From NCBI GenBank assembly GCA_000231825.2, contig JH720295.1, positions 1,557,736 to 1,621,735 on the forward strand: 64,000 nt of DNA, read 5' to 3'. Each line of letters starts with the position of its first letter. Positions within the stretch are counted from its first letter, which is position 1. Made by a program: the position numbers and the translations under genes. The notes beneath the pieces are model-generated. The model did no database searches. It had not been told where the DNA came from and worked only from the letters and a program-made list of their open reading frames with translations. Below are positions 47,408-59,431 of this stretch, piece after piece. This DNA is from Tetrahymena elliotti 4EA (Eukaryota; Ciliophora; Oligohymenophorea; Hymenostomatida; Tetrahymenidae).

Positions 47408-49942
47408 TCAGAAATATTTTTTTACTGAAAGATTTTCAACATTTTGAGAGTAAAGAAAGTTAAAAAAATGCTTGTTTAAAAGCAAATCATCAAATAAAAA
47501 TTCAGAAATTGAATATAACTTTTTTATTATGGTTTACTTACGTTTTTTGTTAATTGAATCTGAATTTTCACATATTAATTTGATAAGCATAGAAGAGTTT
47601 TTATTTTCTTAGTTGATTTGTTAATATAATTCATTACATTTGAGTAAAATTATTTATTTTTCTAATTTATTTACTATTATTGGTGATCTATTTATTAATA
47701 AACTATCTTAAATTTATGATACATTTTATTAAACAACATTTCCATTGTTCTTCTTTTGATAAAGATAATTCTCTTCTTCTTTAAATTCAAATTAAAATCT
47801 GTAAAGAATATCATTAAAATTTGCAGTGTAAGTTCTTCCTTATTCTTATTGTTATTTTATTAACAATCTGCTTATTTCTTCATCACTTAGTTTAAAGTGG
47901 GAATATGTTTGGATTTTAATATTTTACTTTTATTTTAGAATTACTACTTCATTATTCTCTTATTTAAGATGATGATTAAACTATTCTAAATTAACAAATT
48001 ACTAAAAGTCACTATACTCAGCAGGTTCACTAACTTAGGTTTATCTGTTCAAATCATCAGAAGAAAATAAAATATCAAATTTTTTAGTTTGCTATTCATA
48101 TTCATATCTGTAGATGTTATTTATTATGTTAAGTATATAATCATCTATCTCAATTTAATTCATCCTTCTTTGAAAATCTTCTATATCTTACAATCCTTTA
48201 AATAAATTATCTACATCCTAAATATCTGTTATGTTTTAAAAATCAAAAAGTTAAATGTATTCAAGCTATTTCTGTTTATTGAAAAAATAAATAGATTAAT
48301 TACTAGTACATTAAATATCTTTTTTTTATGACAACAACTTCTTTAATTTTCAATATTTTTAGTTTAAAAATGCAATTGTAAATAAGATATGGTTATAAAT
48401 TAGTTTTATTAAAATAGATAAAGCTGATACTTTTAAAATGTAAGAAAATTTATTTTAAAAATTAAGTAAATAATATTTTAAATAAATAAAAGTCTTGTGG
48501 AAAAAAGAGAATGAATGCTATGAATAATTATGATAATTATTACCTGATAAAGGTTAACCTGTTTAAGAAAGACGATCTTATAGATATTAAATTAAAACTA
48601 TGAAGATCTGAAATAAAGCTTTTGCTCCATGAATGAAAATGTAATCCCAAGCTACATAAAGTATATCTGTTGAAAGGATATTTGAGAACAGAGTTGAAAA
48701 TGAAGTAATTATCAAAGCATTTATATCTATAGAAGTAGTTTTGAGCTATTAGTATAGCTTCGGATATATACGCTACAATATATTTAAAAATATCTTAAAA
48801 TGACACAATAAACCAATCCCCAAAGTTGAAAAATAGTCGATAGGGAGAATGTTTTCAATAATTTGAGTAAAAATCCAAAAAGCTTCCTAATTATGTTTTA
48901 AAAATAATTATTTATGTTTGATTAGCTAATAAATTAATACATTTTCATTATATCCTAGTTTAAATAGTTCTTTTAATATTAAAATTTAACATTAAGTAAA
49001 ACAAATTTATGGATTTCTAACAAGATACGTAGAAACGATGTTTTCATAGAAGGAAATAAAAGATTTATTGTCATTTAAGTCTTCAAGGCAATCAATCTTA
49101 AGGACATCAGAATCTTCTTAATTCACACTAGGACTGGTATTTTCAGTTATTTTAGCAAGATTTGAATCATATTATGTAGCGTTCTAGTATTTATTTAAGA
49201 TAGTTATAGAATTGTAAATAATTAATTTTATAATTAGAATAAATATTACTTGTTATCTCATTATTTGTTAAGCTTTAAGAATATTTTATTAAAATTAAGG
49301 ATGATCTTGGAGCTGTTAGTAATATTTTGGGTTATCATTCATCATACAGAATCCACCAGATAAAAATAGGTAGGCCTTTTAATAAAATATGATGAATTTT
49401 ATTAATTTTAGAAAATGTTTACCTTTCTCCTTGTTTGAATACTTTGAAACAAGTTATTTTAGAGTAAATATTGTTTAATTATACTGCCTAGTTCTTTATA
49501 CATACAACATTTCTCAGTAAAATCATCTAAGATCTAATATAATTGAAAGAATAAAAAGAGTTAGAAATAAATTTTAAAGCTATAAAGTTTAATAATTAAA
49601 TACTTCTTCTATAGGTTTTTAATGAATAATATCACAATAATATTAATCAGTAAGCTGCTTACTAAGTAGAGCTTAATTGTACTTATAGTAATATTTAGAA
49701 AAAAGCCTAAAGTTATTGCGAAAAAATAAATATTTTTTTAATTATGTTGCTTGGCTTGTAGAGAACATGTATGGAATTAAATCCTAGATGCTCTCAATTT
49801 TTTCAAATAGTTTTAAATTTGCTGTATAATCTTGTAGTTCCTATTATTTTTGCTATTCTGTATTTGAATTTGCTAATACATTAAAAGTAGTTCGTTCATT
49901 ATTTTTAATTTGATTACATTTACTAGTCTCTACTATTTTCAT
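47408..49942 (-). CDS. TBC-domain (Rab GTPase-activating-like) protein
   Basis: Six exons, all phase 0: 49942-49604, 49533-49423, 49375-49250, 49183-48941, 48886-48431 and 48271-47408; 712 codons. Introns are 47-159 nt. The TBC second half is clear: EAFWIFTQIIENILPIDYF, PKLYQQLKTTSIDINALI, TSFSTLFSNILSTDILYVAW and DYIFIHGAKALFQIFIVLI. The 'YxQGM' catalytic Gln finger is probably the Q in NPQICFTQC. I cannot find a convincing IxxDxxR arginine finger upstream; the aligned stretch (KIDCLEDLNDNKSF) lacks Arg. So it may bind Rab without classical dual-finger catalysis. A Gln/Asn-rich C-terminal region of about 250 residues follows the domain. The start was chosen as the first ATG after an A-rich leader. 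Confidence 0.82.
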
Positions 49943-52900
49943 TTAATATTTCTTAATCAGCAATAATATCCTAAATGTTATTAATTACTTATTTTTTATG
50001 CTTAATCAAAGTATGTGATTAAAAATTCATTTAAGCTAAATAAAAAAATCTATAAAAACCATAAGTTCTTTTCACCTTACAATACTTATTTGAAATATTT
50101 ATTACTAAGTCAAGAAGTAAAAAAAAGTGATCTAAAACCTTTGAATATCTCTGTAATTAACAACAATAGAGAGATAAAAAAAAGTGCTATTCATTTGAAA
50201 TACTTTTAAAAAACAATTTAGAAACAATTAAAATTTGAGAATGATATTTTTTAATAACTCTAAGATCTAGGAAACAACTAAAAATAGAAACCCATTGTTA
50301 TTTTTTAGATTTATTTGATTTTAAAAATAATAGTAGGGCCAAAATATTTAATTCTTTGTTTAAATATTAGATAAATTTACTTTTTTTAATTTTTGTCCTT
50401 CTTCTAAATTTCATCAAAACTGAATATTTTTCTGTTCAAAATTACTATTCGCTCTGATAATTATTAACTTTCAATTAGTAAATGAAAATTTAATAAAATG
50501 AAAGATTAGATAAAATTATAAAAAATGGAAATGAATATTTATTTTTAAGATCTATGATTTTTGATAATCTTTTTAAATACATAGTTAATTTTTAAATTAT
50601 CAATTCTTATCTTTATGTTAACATTTATTCTTATTTAAATTACTTATATTATTTTATTTTTCTGCAAAAGTCAATTTTTTTCTGCTCAAAACACTATTCA
50701 TTTTGATAATCAATTGCTTTCTAAATTACTAAAATTAAATGGAAATTTAATAATAGCTAAAGATTAGAAAAAAATTGACAAAAAGAAAAGCATATTTATT
50801 TATTTTTTAAGAACCTCTGATAAATTTCAAGTACTTTTATTTATTTTTTCCTTCTAAATATCTTCAAAATTGTATATCAGTCTTTAAAATTACTAAAAGT
50901 TTTGATAAAAATTAAATTTCGCTTACAGTGCATAAATATTGAATAAAAATGAAAGAATAAATAGAAATGAATATTTTCATTAAAATTTTACACTTTTCCT
51001 CTTAATCACCCCTTTTTTCAGCATTCACCTCCCTCCCAGCCATTTTTTCCTAATACATCTCTCTCATTAAACATCAATATTATTCACTCATTTTTGATAT
51101 TATATGAATAAATCTGAAAAAATTTTATTAATTTTTAGAGCTCTAAATTTTGCAAAAAATCAATATTTTTCTGGAGTAATTGATATCAGCTTAAATAAAT
51201 ATAATATTTTTCTTCGAAATTAATTACAAATATATAATTAGATAAATGAGGAAAATAGAAATGGACCTTTAATTTTTATTTTTATGATTTTAAAAATGAT
51301 AGTTTATTTATTTAATTTTAAAAGTAATTCATTATATTAAACATCAGTTACTTTTTTTACTTTTACGCTTCAAAATTTCATCAAAATTGAATATTTTTTT
51401 CTCCTAAATGCTATTTGATTTGATAATTATTAACTTTCCTTTTATGTCAATATTAAATGCTTTTATGTAGTATTATTGAAAATTAGCTAATAATTCAATA
51501 AAAGGGTCAAAATAGAAATTGATATAACTATATTGATTGATTATGATTTTAGAAATAATGACTATTCTAATTAGATTATAAGTTAAAATATTTAATCTAT
51601 TCTTTTAATATAGAAAAGTATTTTCCTATGATGATTTTACAATAATTATTTATTAGAAAAAATGACATTTTTTAAATTCAATACAATTTCTACAATCTTT
51701 TGATCAAAAATAACTTTTTTTTACACGATTAGAATCGATAATTTTATAATTAATGAAAAACAGTAGAGGAAAAATAAGTAACTCCATATTTAAAAAAATT
51801 TTATCCTCATAAATTTCTTCTAATGTGAATATTTTTCTGTACTTTTTATTTTTATTTTTGACAAGGATTAACTTTGTTTCTTTCTACCAAAAGTAATTAT
51901 AATGCTATTAAAGTTAATAATGAAGAAAGTACTAGTATAATTCAAACTATGTTATAATATCTATCTTGTTTAAAATTTATAGCTTGAACAGTAAAAATAT
52001 ACCATAAAAACTTTATAATAAATTCTACCTAAATTTTCTTAGTTTTTTTAATTTATTAATTTAATGCATTTTTAATGAAATATTAAATAATATTGGTATC
52101 TACCTCATTAAAATGAAATTTCATAGCATGTAATTAATTATTTGGTCTATTACATTGTATTAATTAACATCATCGTCTTGTTAATTAATCATGAAATAAA
52201 GGAACAAAAAGCATATAGAGAATAGACAAATTTATTTTGATGAAATAAAAAGATATAAGATTAGCCATTTTATTGTTATTGTGTTGCGCATAGTTAAATT
52301 ATTAACTTTACTTAATGTTGGGATTTTAAATTTCTAAAATATTTTATTGAATACTAGCCTTATAAATTTTTGAAATGATTACTAGAAGTTCAAGTTAAGA
52401 ATAAACTATTCAAATAAAAATAAATGTAAAATGAAATCATACAAATAATTGGCTAAAAATTAATATTAATAAAATATGTAGTCTTTAACTTATTTAATTC
52501 AACTTTGACAAAGGATTATAAAATGATGAGCTTTGATTTTGATCAAGTAATAATTTCAGCTATCATTAATATAGATGATTATTTAATTTTGCTTAATCAG
52601 CCTATTTTACTTCAAATAATCAAGTAAAAAAATAGATGCATCAAATTATATAAAACAAATTTAGATGTATTTGTTTAGGTTTAATTAAAAATTGATTTTG
52701 TTTCTTTTAATTAATTGACTGATTAATAATATCAATGCAGTAAAAGTCCAAAAACATATTGATTGCGTCTTTATTTTATTAATAATTAAAGTTAATTAAC
52801 AATGCATAAACTATACTTACACTGCCTGAAATTTTTATATCGTTTATTTTTGTGTTTAAAAAGGCTTGAGTTCTTCTATTTAAAGCAAAATGAAATCTAT

Positions 52901-53664
52901 CCTCTTTTTATAAAAAAATAAATTCAAATTAATGGTAAAACTATTTTTAATATTTGTCTAGAAAGTTATCTAAGAGTTTTTTTTAATCCATTTCAGTGTA
53001 GAAAATAAATTTTTTAATATTTATCTAATCCAATTTGCAAATATTTATTGATTTATTTCTGACAAAGCCTAAAGTTAATAACTAAATTGTTTTTAAAATA
53101 ATTTAATTTTATAAGCATAGAATAATTTTTAGTTATAAACTCCAGCGAATTTCTGATAGAAAAACATTTTATTGACAAAAAGAGCTCAATATTTTTAAAA
53201 AATGATTGAATTTAAGTGAATAAAATCAAAATATTTTCTTCATTTTGCTATGAAATTTGATAAAAACCAAAAGCATTTAGAAAATCACTTAAAAGTATAG
53301 ATAAAAACCAATGAAGCCTACCATATTTCAAGCAATATGTCTACTAAATATTTTCTTATGATTATTTGTACAAATATTTTTCATTTTTCTTCATAAAAAA
53401 AACGTTTAAGTTTTATCCTGAATTTGTAAAAAAAAAAATAGAAAACCTTAAAAATATAAAGAAAATTTTATTTGCGTAAAAATTAGGCCTTTAAAAATTT
53501 ACATGATCTAATCAAATCTATTTATAACTTTGAAATATTCATAAGAAAATATCTATTTATATTTTATTTTTTACATGTATTATTCCAAGCAGTTAAAACT
53601 TTTTGTTTCAACCAATCTAAAAGTTAAAAAAATAAAATGAAAGTCTAATTTTGCATATGAGTTT
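49943..53664. other. Intergenic with weak plus-strand frame and degenerate repeats
   Basis: From about 49950 to 50480 a plus-strand frame without TGA reads as moderately coding-like (SFKLNKKIYKNHKFFSPYN, then KTIQKQLKFENDIFQQLQDL) but has no in-frame ATG, so a start would need an unseen exon. I do not call it a gene. The degenerate repeats at 50390-51900 are listed separately. The remainder is AT-rich spacer with no support for genes. Confidence 0.45.
50390..51900. repeat. Degenerate tandem repeat cluster
   Basis: A motif resembling TTCATCAAAATTGAATATTT, followed by TTCTG(C/T)TCAAA, an ATTCATTTTGATAATTATTAA block and then AAATGGAAATGAA-like and GATTTTTGATAAT-like blocks, recurs near 50400, 50670, 50870, 51160, 51370, 51690 and 51810. 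Spacing is roughly 200-300 bp and similarity is low. The unit has no coding capacity. It looks like an old tandem array that has largely decayed. Confidence 0.5.
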
Positions 53665-54048
53665 TCATTTAATTGTCATGCGCTTTTGTTCTATTTTTAT
53701 ATATAAGTGATTGAATATTTCTATTTTATTAATTTTTAAAAATAGTGTTAGAGAGTTGTATAAAGATAAATGATCGTATTTTGCATAATTTTTTTTTGTA
53801 ATTCTCCATAATAGGTTGATGCTTAAATTATCCTTACCTTTGGCTACTTGTTTGTTAGAGTATTTCTGAGCTAAGATGGGCATATTTATACAAATATTTT
53901 GTGAATTTGATAGTGGAAAATTCATTTTAAGTTTCTTCCTTATTGAAAATAAATGCACACATAAAAAATTACAAATAAATAAAAAGAATGGTATAAATTT
54001 TCCAGTTAAATTTATTAATCTAAAAAAGTAAATTAGGTTGATTTGCAA
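53665..54048 (-). CDS. ORF free of reassigned codons, hypothetical
   Basis: 127 codons from ATG to TGA with no TAA or TAG; all Gln codons are CAA or CAG. All confident genes here use TAA/TAG heavily, so this frame is open in both the standard and the ciliate code. The N terminus has a hydrophobic stretch (FIPFFLFICNFLCVHLF) and the rest is basic (IEQKRMTIK at the end). No family is recognised. Some chance frames of this length are possible in 64 kb, so this is a weak call. Confidence 0.3.
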   Translation of the reverse strand: MQINLIYFFRLINLTGKFIPFFLFICNFLCVHLFSIRKKLKMNFPLSNSQNICINMPILAQKYSNKQVAKGKDNLSINLLWRITKKNYAKYDHLSLYNSLTLFLKINKIEIFNHLYIKIEQKRMTIK

Positions 54049-54443
54049 AATGAGATGACTTTTATGTTTTGAATGGAAAAAAAATGGACTTTTTTATTAC
54101 ATCATTGGAAGGTGTAAATATACTGTATGTAAGTTATCTAATTAATTTGAGGAGTATGGAAAGGTATTGATAAACTATATTATTCTTAATTAACACTGAA
54201 TATGACTCATCATCGAAATTATCTATTTTCTGTATAAATTTAATTCCTATACTAATATATTATTTATTGTCTATGTATCAAAATGATCTATTACAAAAAT
54301 TAATTTAAATCTACGATTCATGCCAAAACAAAAGATTTTCATAATTAATATTTAAAAAAAAATACTAATAAATAAAGATAAAAAAATATTATAATTTAAT
54401 TTATACTCCTAAATCATATTAGTTTAATTAAATAATAAATTAA

Positions 54444-57400
54444 ATGAGTCAAGCTAATGTCAGATAGTCTGCCTCTCTCGTTAGAAAATTCGAAGAAATG
54501 AGGTAGTCTATCTAACTCAATAACTCAGTTTAATAAATAAGAATGAGTTAATAGAACTAGTTTAACCAACAAGAAGACTAAGACGGTAACAAAGTAGCTC
54601 ATAGAAACGCAGTTGTCCTAGAAGAAATAGGTTTAAAAACTGAAGATGGACTTATTAATAGTCAACATTAATAATAATAGCAACCCGCTAATAATAAATA
54701 ATAGAAATAAGTGTCTAAAGAAGATAAATCAAAGAAAGAATTAGTAGAAAAGGTAGACCATAAGATTTCTCTTGAAGAACTCAGAATAAAGTATGAAACA
54801 GATTACTAGAAGGGTCTTACAGACGAAAAAGCAGCTGAATTACTTAAAATTCATGGTGAGAATAAACTTACTGAAAAGAAAAAGACTCCTTTTTGGGTTA
54901 AGATTCTTGTTGAATTGACAAATGGTTTTGCTCTCTTACTTTGGGTTAGTGCCGCTCTCTGTTTCCTTGCTTATGGTTTAAGTCCTAGTGATCCCTCCAA
55001 TATATATTTAGCCATTGTTATTTTAGTTGTTATTGCCATTACAACTACAATTACTTTCCAATAAAACTCAAAGAGTGAGGCTCTTATGAACTCATTTAAA
55101 AGTTTTATCCCCTCCAATTGTATAGTTATAAGAGATGGACAAACAAAACAAATTGAAGCAGCTCATTTGGTTGTTGGTGATATTGTTATGATCAGATTAG
55201 GAGAAAAGATACCAGCTGATATCCGTATTCTTGAATCCAACGAAATGAAAGTAGATAATTCTCCTTTGACTGGTGAATGCGAACCTCTTTTACGTACTAT
55301 CGAATGCTCTCACCCTGAAAGTTATTTAGAAACTTCAAATATAGCTTTCTTTGGTACATTGTGTAAAGAAGGTACTGGTAAAGGTATTGTTATTTCTACT
55401 GGTGATAGAACAACTATTGGTCAAATCGCTGATTTATCATCTGGTGAAAAGGTAGTCAAGACTCCTCTTCGTCAAGAACTTGATCGTTTTGTCATTTTAA
55501 TTACTATTATTGCCATTTTCCTTGGTGTTCTTTTCTTCCTTTTAGCTTATTTCTTAATGAATTATGACTACATGGTTTGCATTGTTTTCGGTATTGGTAT
55601 TCTTGTCGCTAATGTACCTGAAGGTTTGTTGGGTTGCATTACTATTTCCTTAGCTATTACTGCTAAAACTCTTGCAACAAAGAATGTTCTTGTCAAAAAT
55701 CTTGAAGCAGTAGAAACCCTTGGTTCTACTTCATGTATTTGCTCAGATAAAACAGGTACTCTGACATAAAATGTCATGTCTGTAAAGAATATGTGGTATA
55801 AGGATAAAATATACTAGTGCAAGAACAAATCTATTCTCAAATAAGGTGAAATTCCTGAATACGATACTAATGATGAAGATTTTAAAACCCTATAAAAGGC
55901 TGCTATGTTGAGTAGTGAAGCTCGTTTTGATGTTTCCTAAATTAAAGATTAGACAAACATTGATTATCTGACTTGCCCTGTCTTAGGTGATGCTACCGAA
56001 ACTGGTATAATCAGATTCTTTTAGTATATTGATGACGTTAATGAATTCCGTGAAAGATTCTAAATTGCCAAAAATCCTGATGGAACTTAAGGTAAAATGC
56101 CTTTTAACTCCTAAGTTAAATTTGCTATGACTATTGTTCAAGAATAGCTTGAAAATAGTTACTACACTGTCTATATTAAAGGTGCTCCAGAAAAAATTTG
56201 GAGTTATTGTAACTCTGTTATTGTTAATAGTAAACAAAGTTAAATTGATCAATCTTGGTAAAAAAAATTCAAAGCCGTCAATCTCACTTTTGGTAAAGGT
56301 GGTGAAAGAGTTCTTGGTTTTGCAAAACTCCATTTACCAATTGACGATTTCCCTAGAGGTTTTATTTTCAATGTTTCATCTGTTTAAAAGTTCCCTTTCA
56401 AACTTGCCAATTTCTAGTTCTGTGGTCTCATTTCCTTGATGGATCCCCCTAAAACTAGAGTTCCCTATGCTATTTTAGAATGTAGATCTGCTGGTGTTAA
56501 GGTTATCATGGTTACTGGTGATTAACCTCCTACTGCTGCTGCTATTGCTAAAGAAGTCAACATTGTTCCTAAAGAAGTTATTACTAATGAAGATATCATG
56601 GAATAAAATCCTAATACAACATGGTGGGAAGCAAGTGAAAAATGTGAAGCAATCATTGTCCATGGTGATAGAATTGTAGAATCTTTTGAAAGATCTTTAT
56701 CAGAACAAAAAGAAGAAAATTTCTATTTACGTTAATGGGTAAAGAAACCATATTGTGTATTTGCAAGAACAACACCAGCTCAAAAATTATAAATTGTTAC
56801 TGCTTGTCAATAGGAATAATTTATTGTTGCTGCTACTGGTGATGGTGTTAATGATTCTCCAGCTATCAAGAAAGCTGATATTGGTATCTCCATGAACATT
56901 TCAGGTTCTGATGTTACAAAGGATGCCGCTGATATGGTTTTGATAGATGATGATTTTGCTTCTATTGTTTTAGGTGTTGAAGAAGGTAGAAAAATCTTTG
57001 ATAACTTAAAGAAAACTATTGTCTATCTTCTTACATCAAATATGACTGAAGTCGTTCCCTTCTTAGCTTTCATTATTTTGCAATTACCCTTACCTCTTTC
57101 CAGTATTTACATGTTGGTTATTTGTGTTGGTACTGATGTATGGCCAGCTATTTCTTTAGCATATGAAGAAGCCGAACTTGATGTTATGACTAGAAGACCT
57201 CGTAAAAAATCTGAACATTTAGTCTCTAATAAGTTGATTACTGTTGCTTATTTATAAACAGGTTTAATTGCTAGTGCAGCAGGATTCCTTGGTTATTATG
57301 TTGCTTTTAATTACTTTGGTTTCCCTGTCCTCTCACTATTTGGTATGGCCACAGGAAAAGGTTACAAACCTCCTAAAAGTGATTTTTCTGAAACTCACGT

Positions 57401-58022
57401 TAACCCTATGACAAATCAAGTTGATATATTTTATAATTAAAAAGTTTATGACATTGTTGGAACTACTCATTGTGATAAACTATCAGACGCATAACAAAAA
57501 GCTTTAGATGATTATGAAGATACAGTTGACTGGTTTGAATTAACTTAAGGAAAATATGATTTAAGAAAATTATTTGTTAAATGCGATCCTGTAACAGGTA
57601 CTTTTATTCCCAGATATAAATGGAGTTACTGTGATATTACTTTAAGTAAAAACTAATCTCCTATTACTGATGATGACCCTGCTTGTTACTCAACAGAAGC
57701 TTTAAAGTATGCTTAAAGTGTTTACTTTGTTAGTGTTGTTTTATTACAATGGTCTAATATATTTGCTTGTAAAAGTAGATCTACAAGTTTTTCAACTACT
57801 GCATTTAACTCTATTATGATTTAAGGTGTAGTCTTTGAAACTGCTTTAACAGCTTTCCTTTAATACGTTCCTGGTGTCTAAGAAGTATTTGGTGGTAGAC
57901 CTCTCTTCTTCTGGTTGTGGACTCCGGCCTTAGTAATGAGTATCACATTGCTTATATATGATGAGTTAAGAAAATTCTGTTGTAGACACAACAAATGGTT
58001 CTATAAGTATTGTTACTGGTGA
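54444..58022 (+). CDS. P-type ATPase, Na,K/H,K-ATPase alpha type (IIC)
   Basis: Single exon, 1192 codons, TGA stop. Hallmarks in order: an N-terminal Gln-rich extension, M1-M2, the actuator motif TGEC (276-279; the family norm is TGES), the M4 motif NVPEGLLG, phosphorylation site CSDKTGTLT (Asp435), nucleotide-domain KGAPE, MVTGDQPPTAAA, and the hinge [10 protein letters not shown]. The C-terminal membrane part ends with [19 protein letters not shown] and YDELRKF, features of subfamily IIC. The long M7-M8 loop, where IIC pumps contact a beta subunit, is present and even longer than usual. The pump should exchange Na+ or H+ for K+ at the cell membrane, driven by ATP; which ions cannot be told from sequence. 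The Cys in place of Ser in TGES is conservative in position and is worth noting. Confidence 0.93.
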
Positions 58023-58542
58023 TAAAAATCTTTTCTCTTATTTCTTTTAATATCAAAAATATATTTTAATTATCTCATATAGAAATATGAATTAAATTTT
58101 ACTGTCTAAATATTTTATATTTTTTTCATATTATAAAATTTACTCTCTCTATAATTTTCAAATTAAATTCTTAAAAACCTTTTTATCTAAATTGTTTTTA
58201 ATTCATGTTATTTTTACATATTTAACTTAAAATTCCTATTTTAAACATATCGTTACCATTTTTATTATAAATAAAAAATTGAATTCACAATCACCTTATC
58301 CTTTTCCCATTCATTTCGTAGTCCTGTACATTCTATTTACATCTTTAAAAATATCTTAACATCAATTTAATTTAAAAGAAAAAGAAAATAATTCTTTAGT
58401 ATGAAAAAAAAGAAAATTCTAAATTTATTTTTTTAGCTAAATTTGCTAGTTTTCAAATATGTTCTATCAAAAAACTCTATAAAATTGGTGGGGGTTTTTT
58501 AATTAAATCAGCTATTAGGGAATATATATAAAATTTTAGAAT

Positions 58543-58879
58543 NNNNNNNNNNNNNNNNNNNNNNNNNNNNNNNNNNNNNNNNNNNNNNNNNNNNNNNNNN
58601 NNNNNNNNNNNNNNNNNNNNNNNNNNNNNNNNNNNNNNNNNNNNNNNNNNNNNNNNNNNNNNNNNNNNNNNNNNNNNNNNNNNNNNNNNNNNNNNNNNNN
58701 NNNNNNNNNNNNNNNNNNNNNNNNNNNNNNNNNNNNNNNNNNNNNNNNNNNNNNNNNNNNNNNNNNNNNNNNNNNNNNNNNNNNNNNNNNNNNNNNNNNN
58801 NNNNNNNNNNNNNNNNNNNNNNNNNNNNNNNNNNNNNNNNNNNNNNNNNNNNNNNNNNNNNNNNNNNNNNNNNNNNNNN
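58543..58879. other. Assembly gap (337 N)
   Basis: Unsequenced bases in the spacer between the ATPase and the TPR gene. The remaining flanks (58023-58542 and 58880-59431) are AT-rich, and neither flank shows a coding frame running into the gap. Confidence 0.99.
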
Positions 58880-59431
58880 TTTTAAATTATGAAAATTTTA
58901 TTAAAATTATCAAATGAATTAACCACCTTCATGATTACTTCAATCTTATATTTGTATTAAAATCCTTAAAATTACAAAAAATAAATGTTTTTTCCGAATA
59001 TTTTTCAAATTTAAAAACTAACTTAAAAATATAATATGTAAAGATTTTTAGAGAGCACTAAATATTAATTTATCAATTATTTTAATGAAACAAAATTTTT
59101 CATGTTCTTAATTATTGAGTTACAAATAATAGTGAGGAATATCAATAAAAAAAAGAAAAGCAAAATACTATTTAAAGACTTTAGATATATTTGCTTTATA
59201 TAATTAAATTCAAGTTAATTAACATCAAAAATATTGTTTTTAGTTAATTAAATATTACATAAATAATTTATTTAGCATACTAGGAATCAAATATTATTAG
59301 CAATTATTATAAGTTATCAAGAGCAAGGATTTAAAAAAGAATAGATTTTTAAGAAGAGAAAATAGTGAAGGGTTTAATTCGCTCAATATTTTTGTAGACA
59401 TTTATAATTTATAGAATAAATTGATTGATAG

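Noticed and set aside
49950..50480. Plus-strand frame upstream of the TBC gene with coding-like composition
   Set aside because: No in-frame ATG and no recognisable homology; it overlaps the expected promoter of the TBC gene.
55983..56333. Long minus-strand frame inside the ATPase
   Set aside because: It is the reverse complement of well-supported pump coding sequence and has no independent support.
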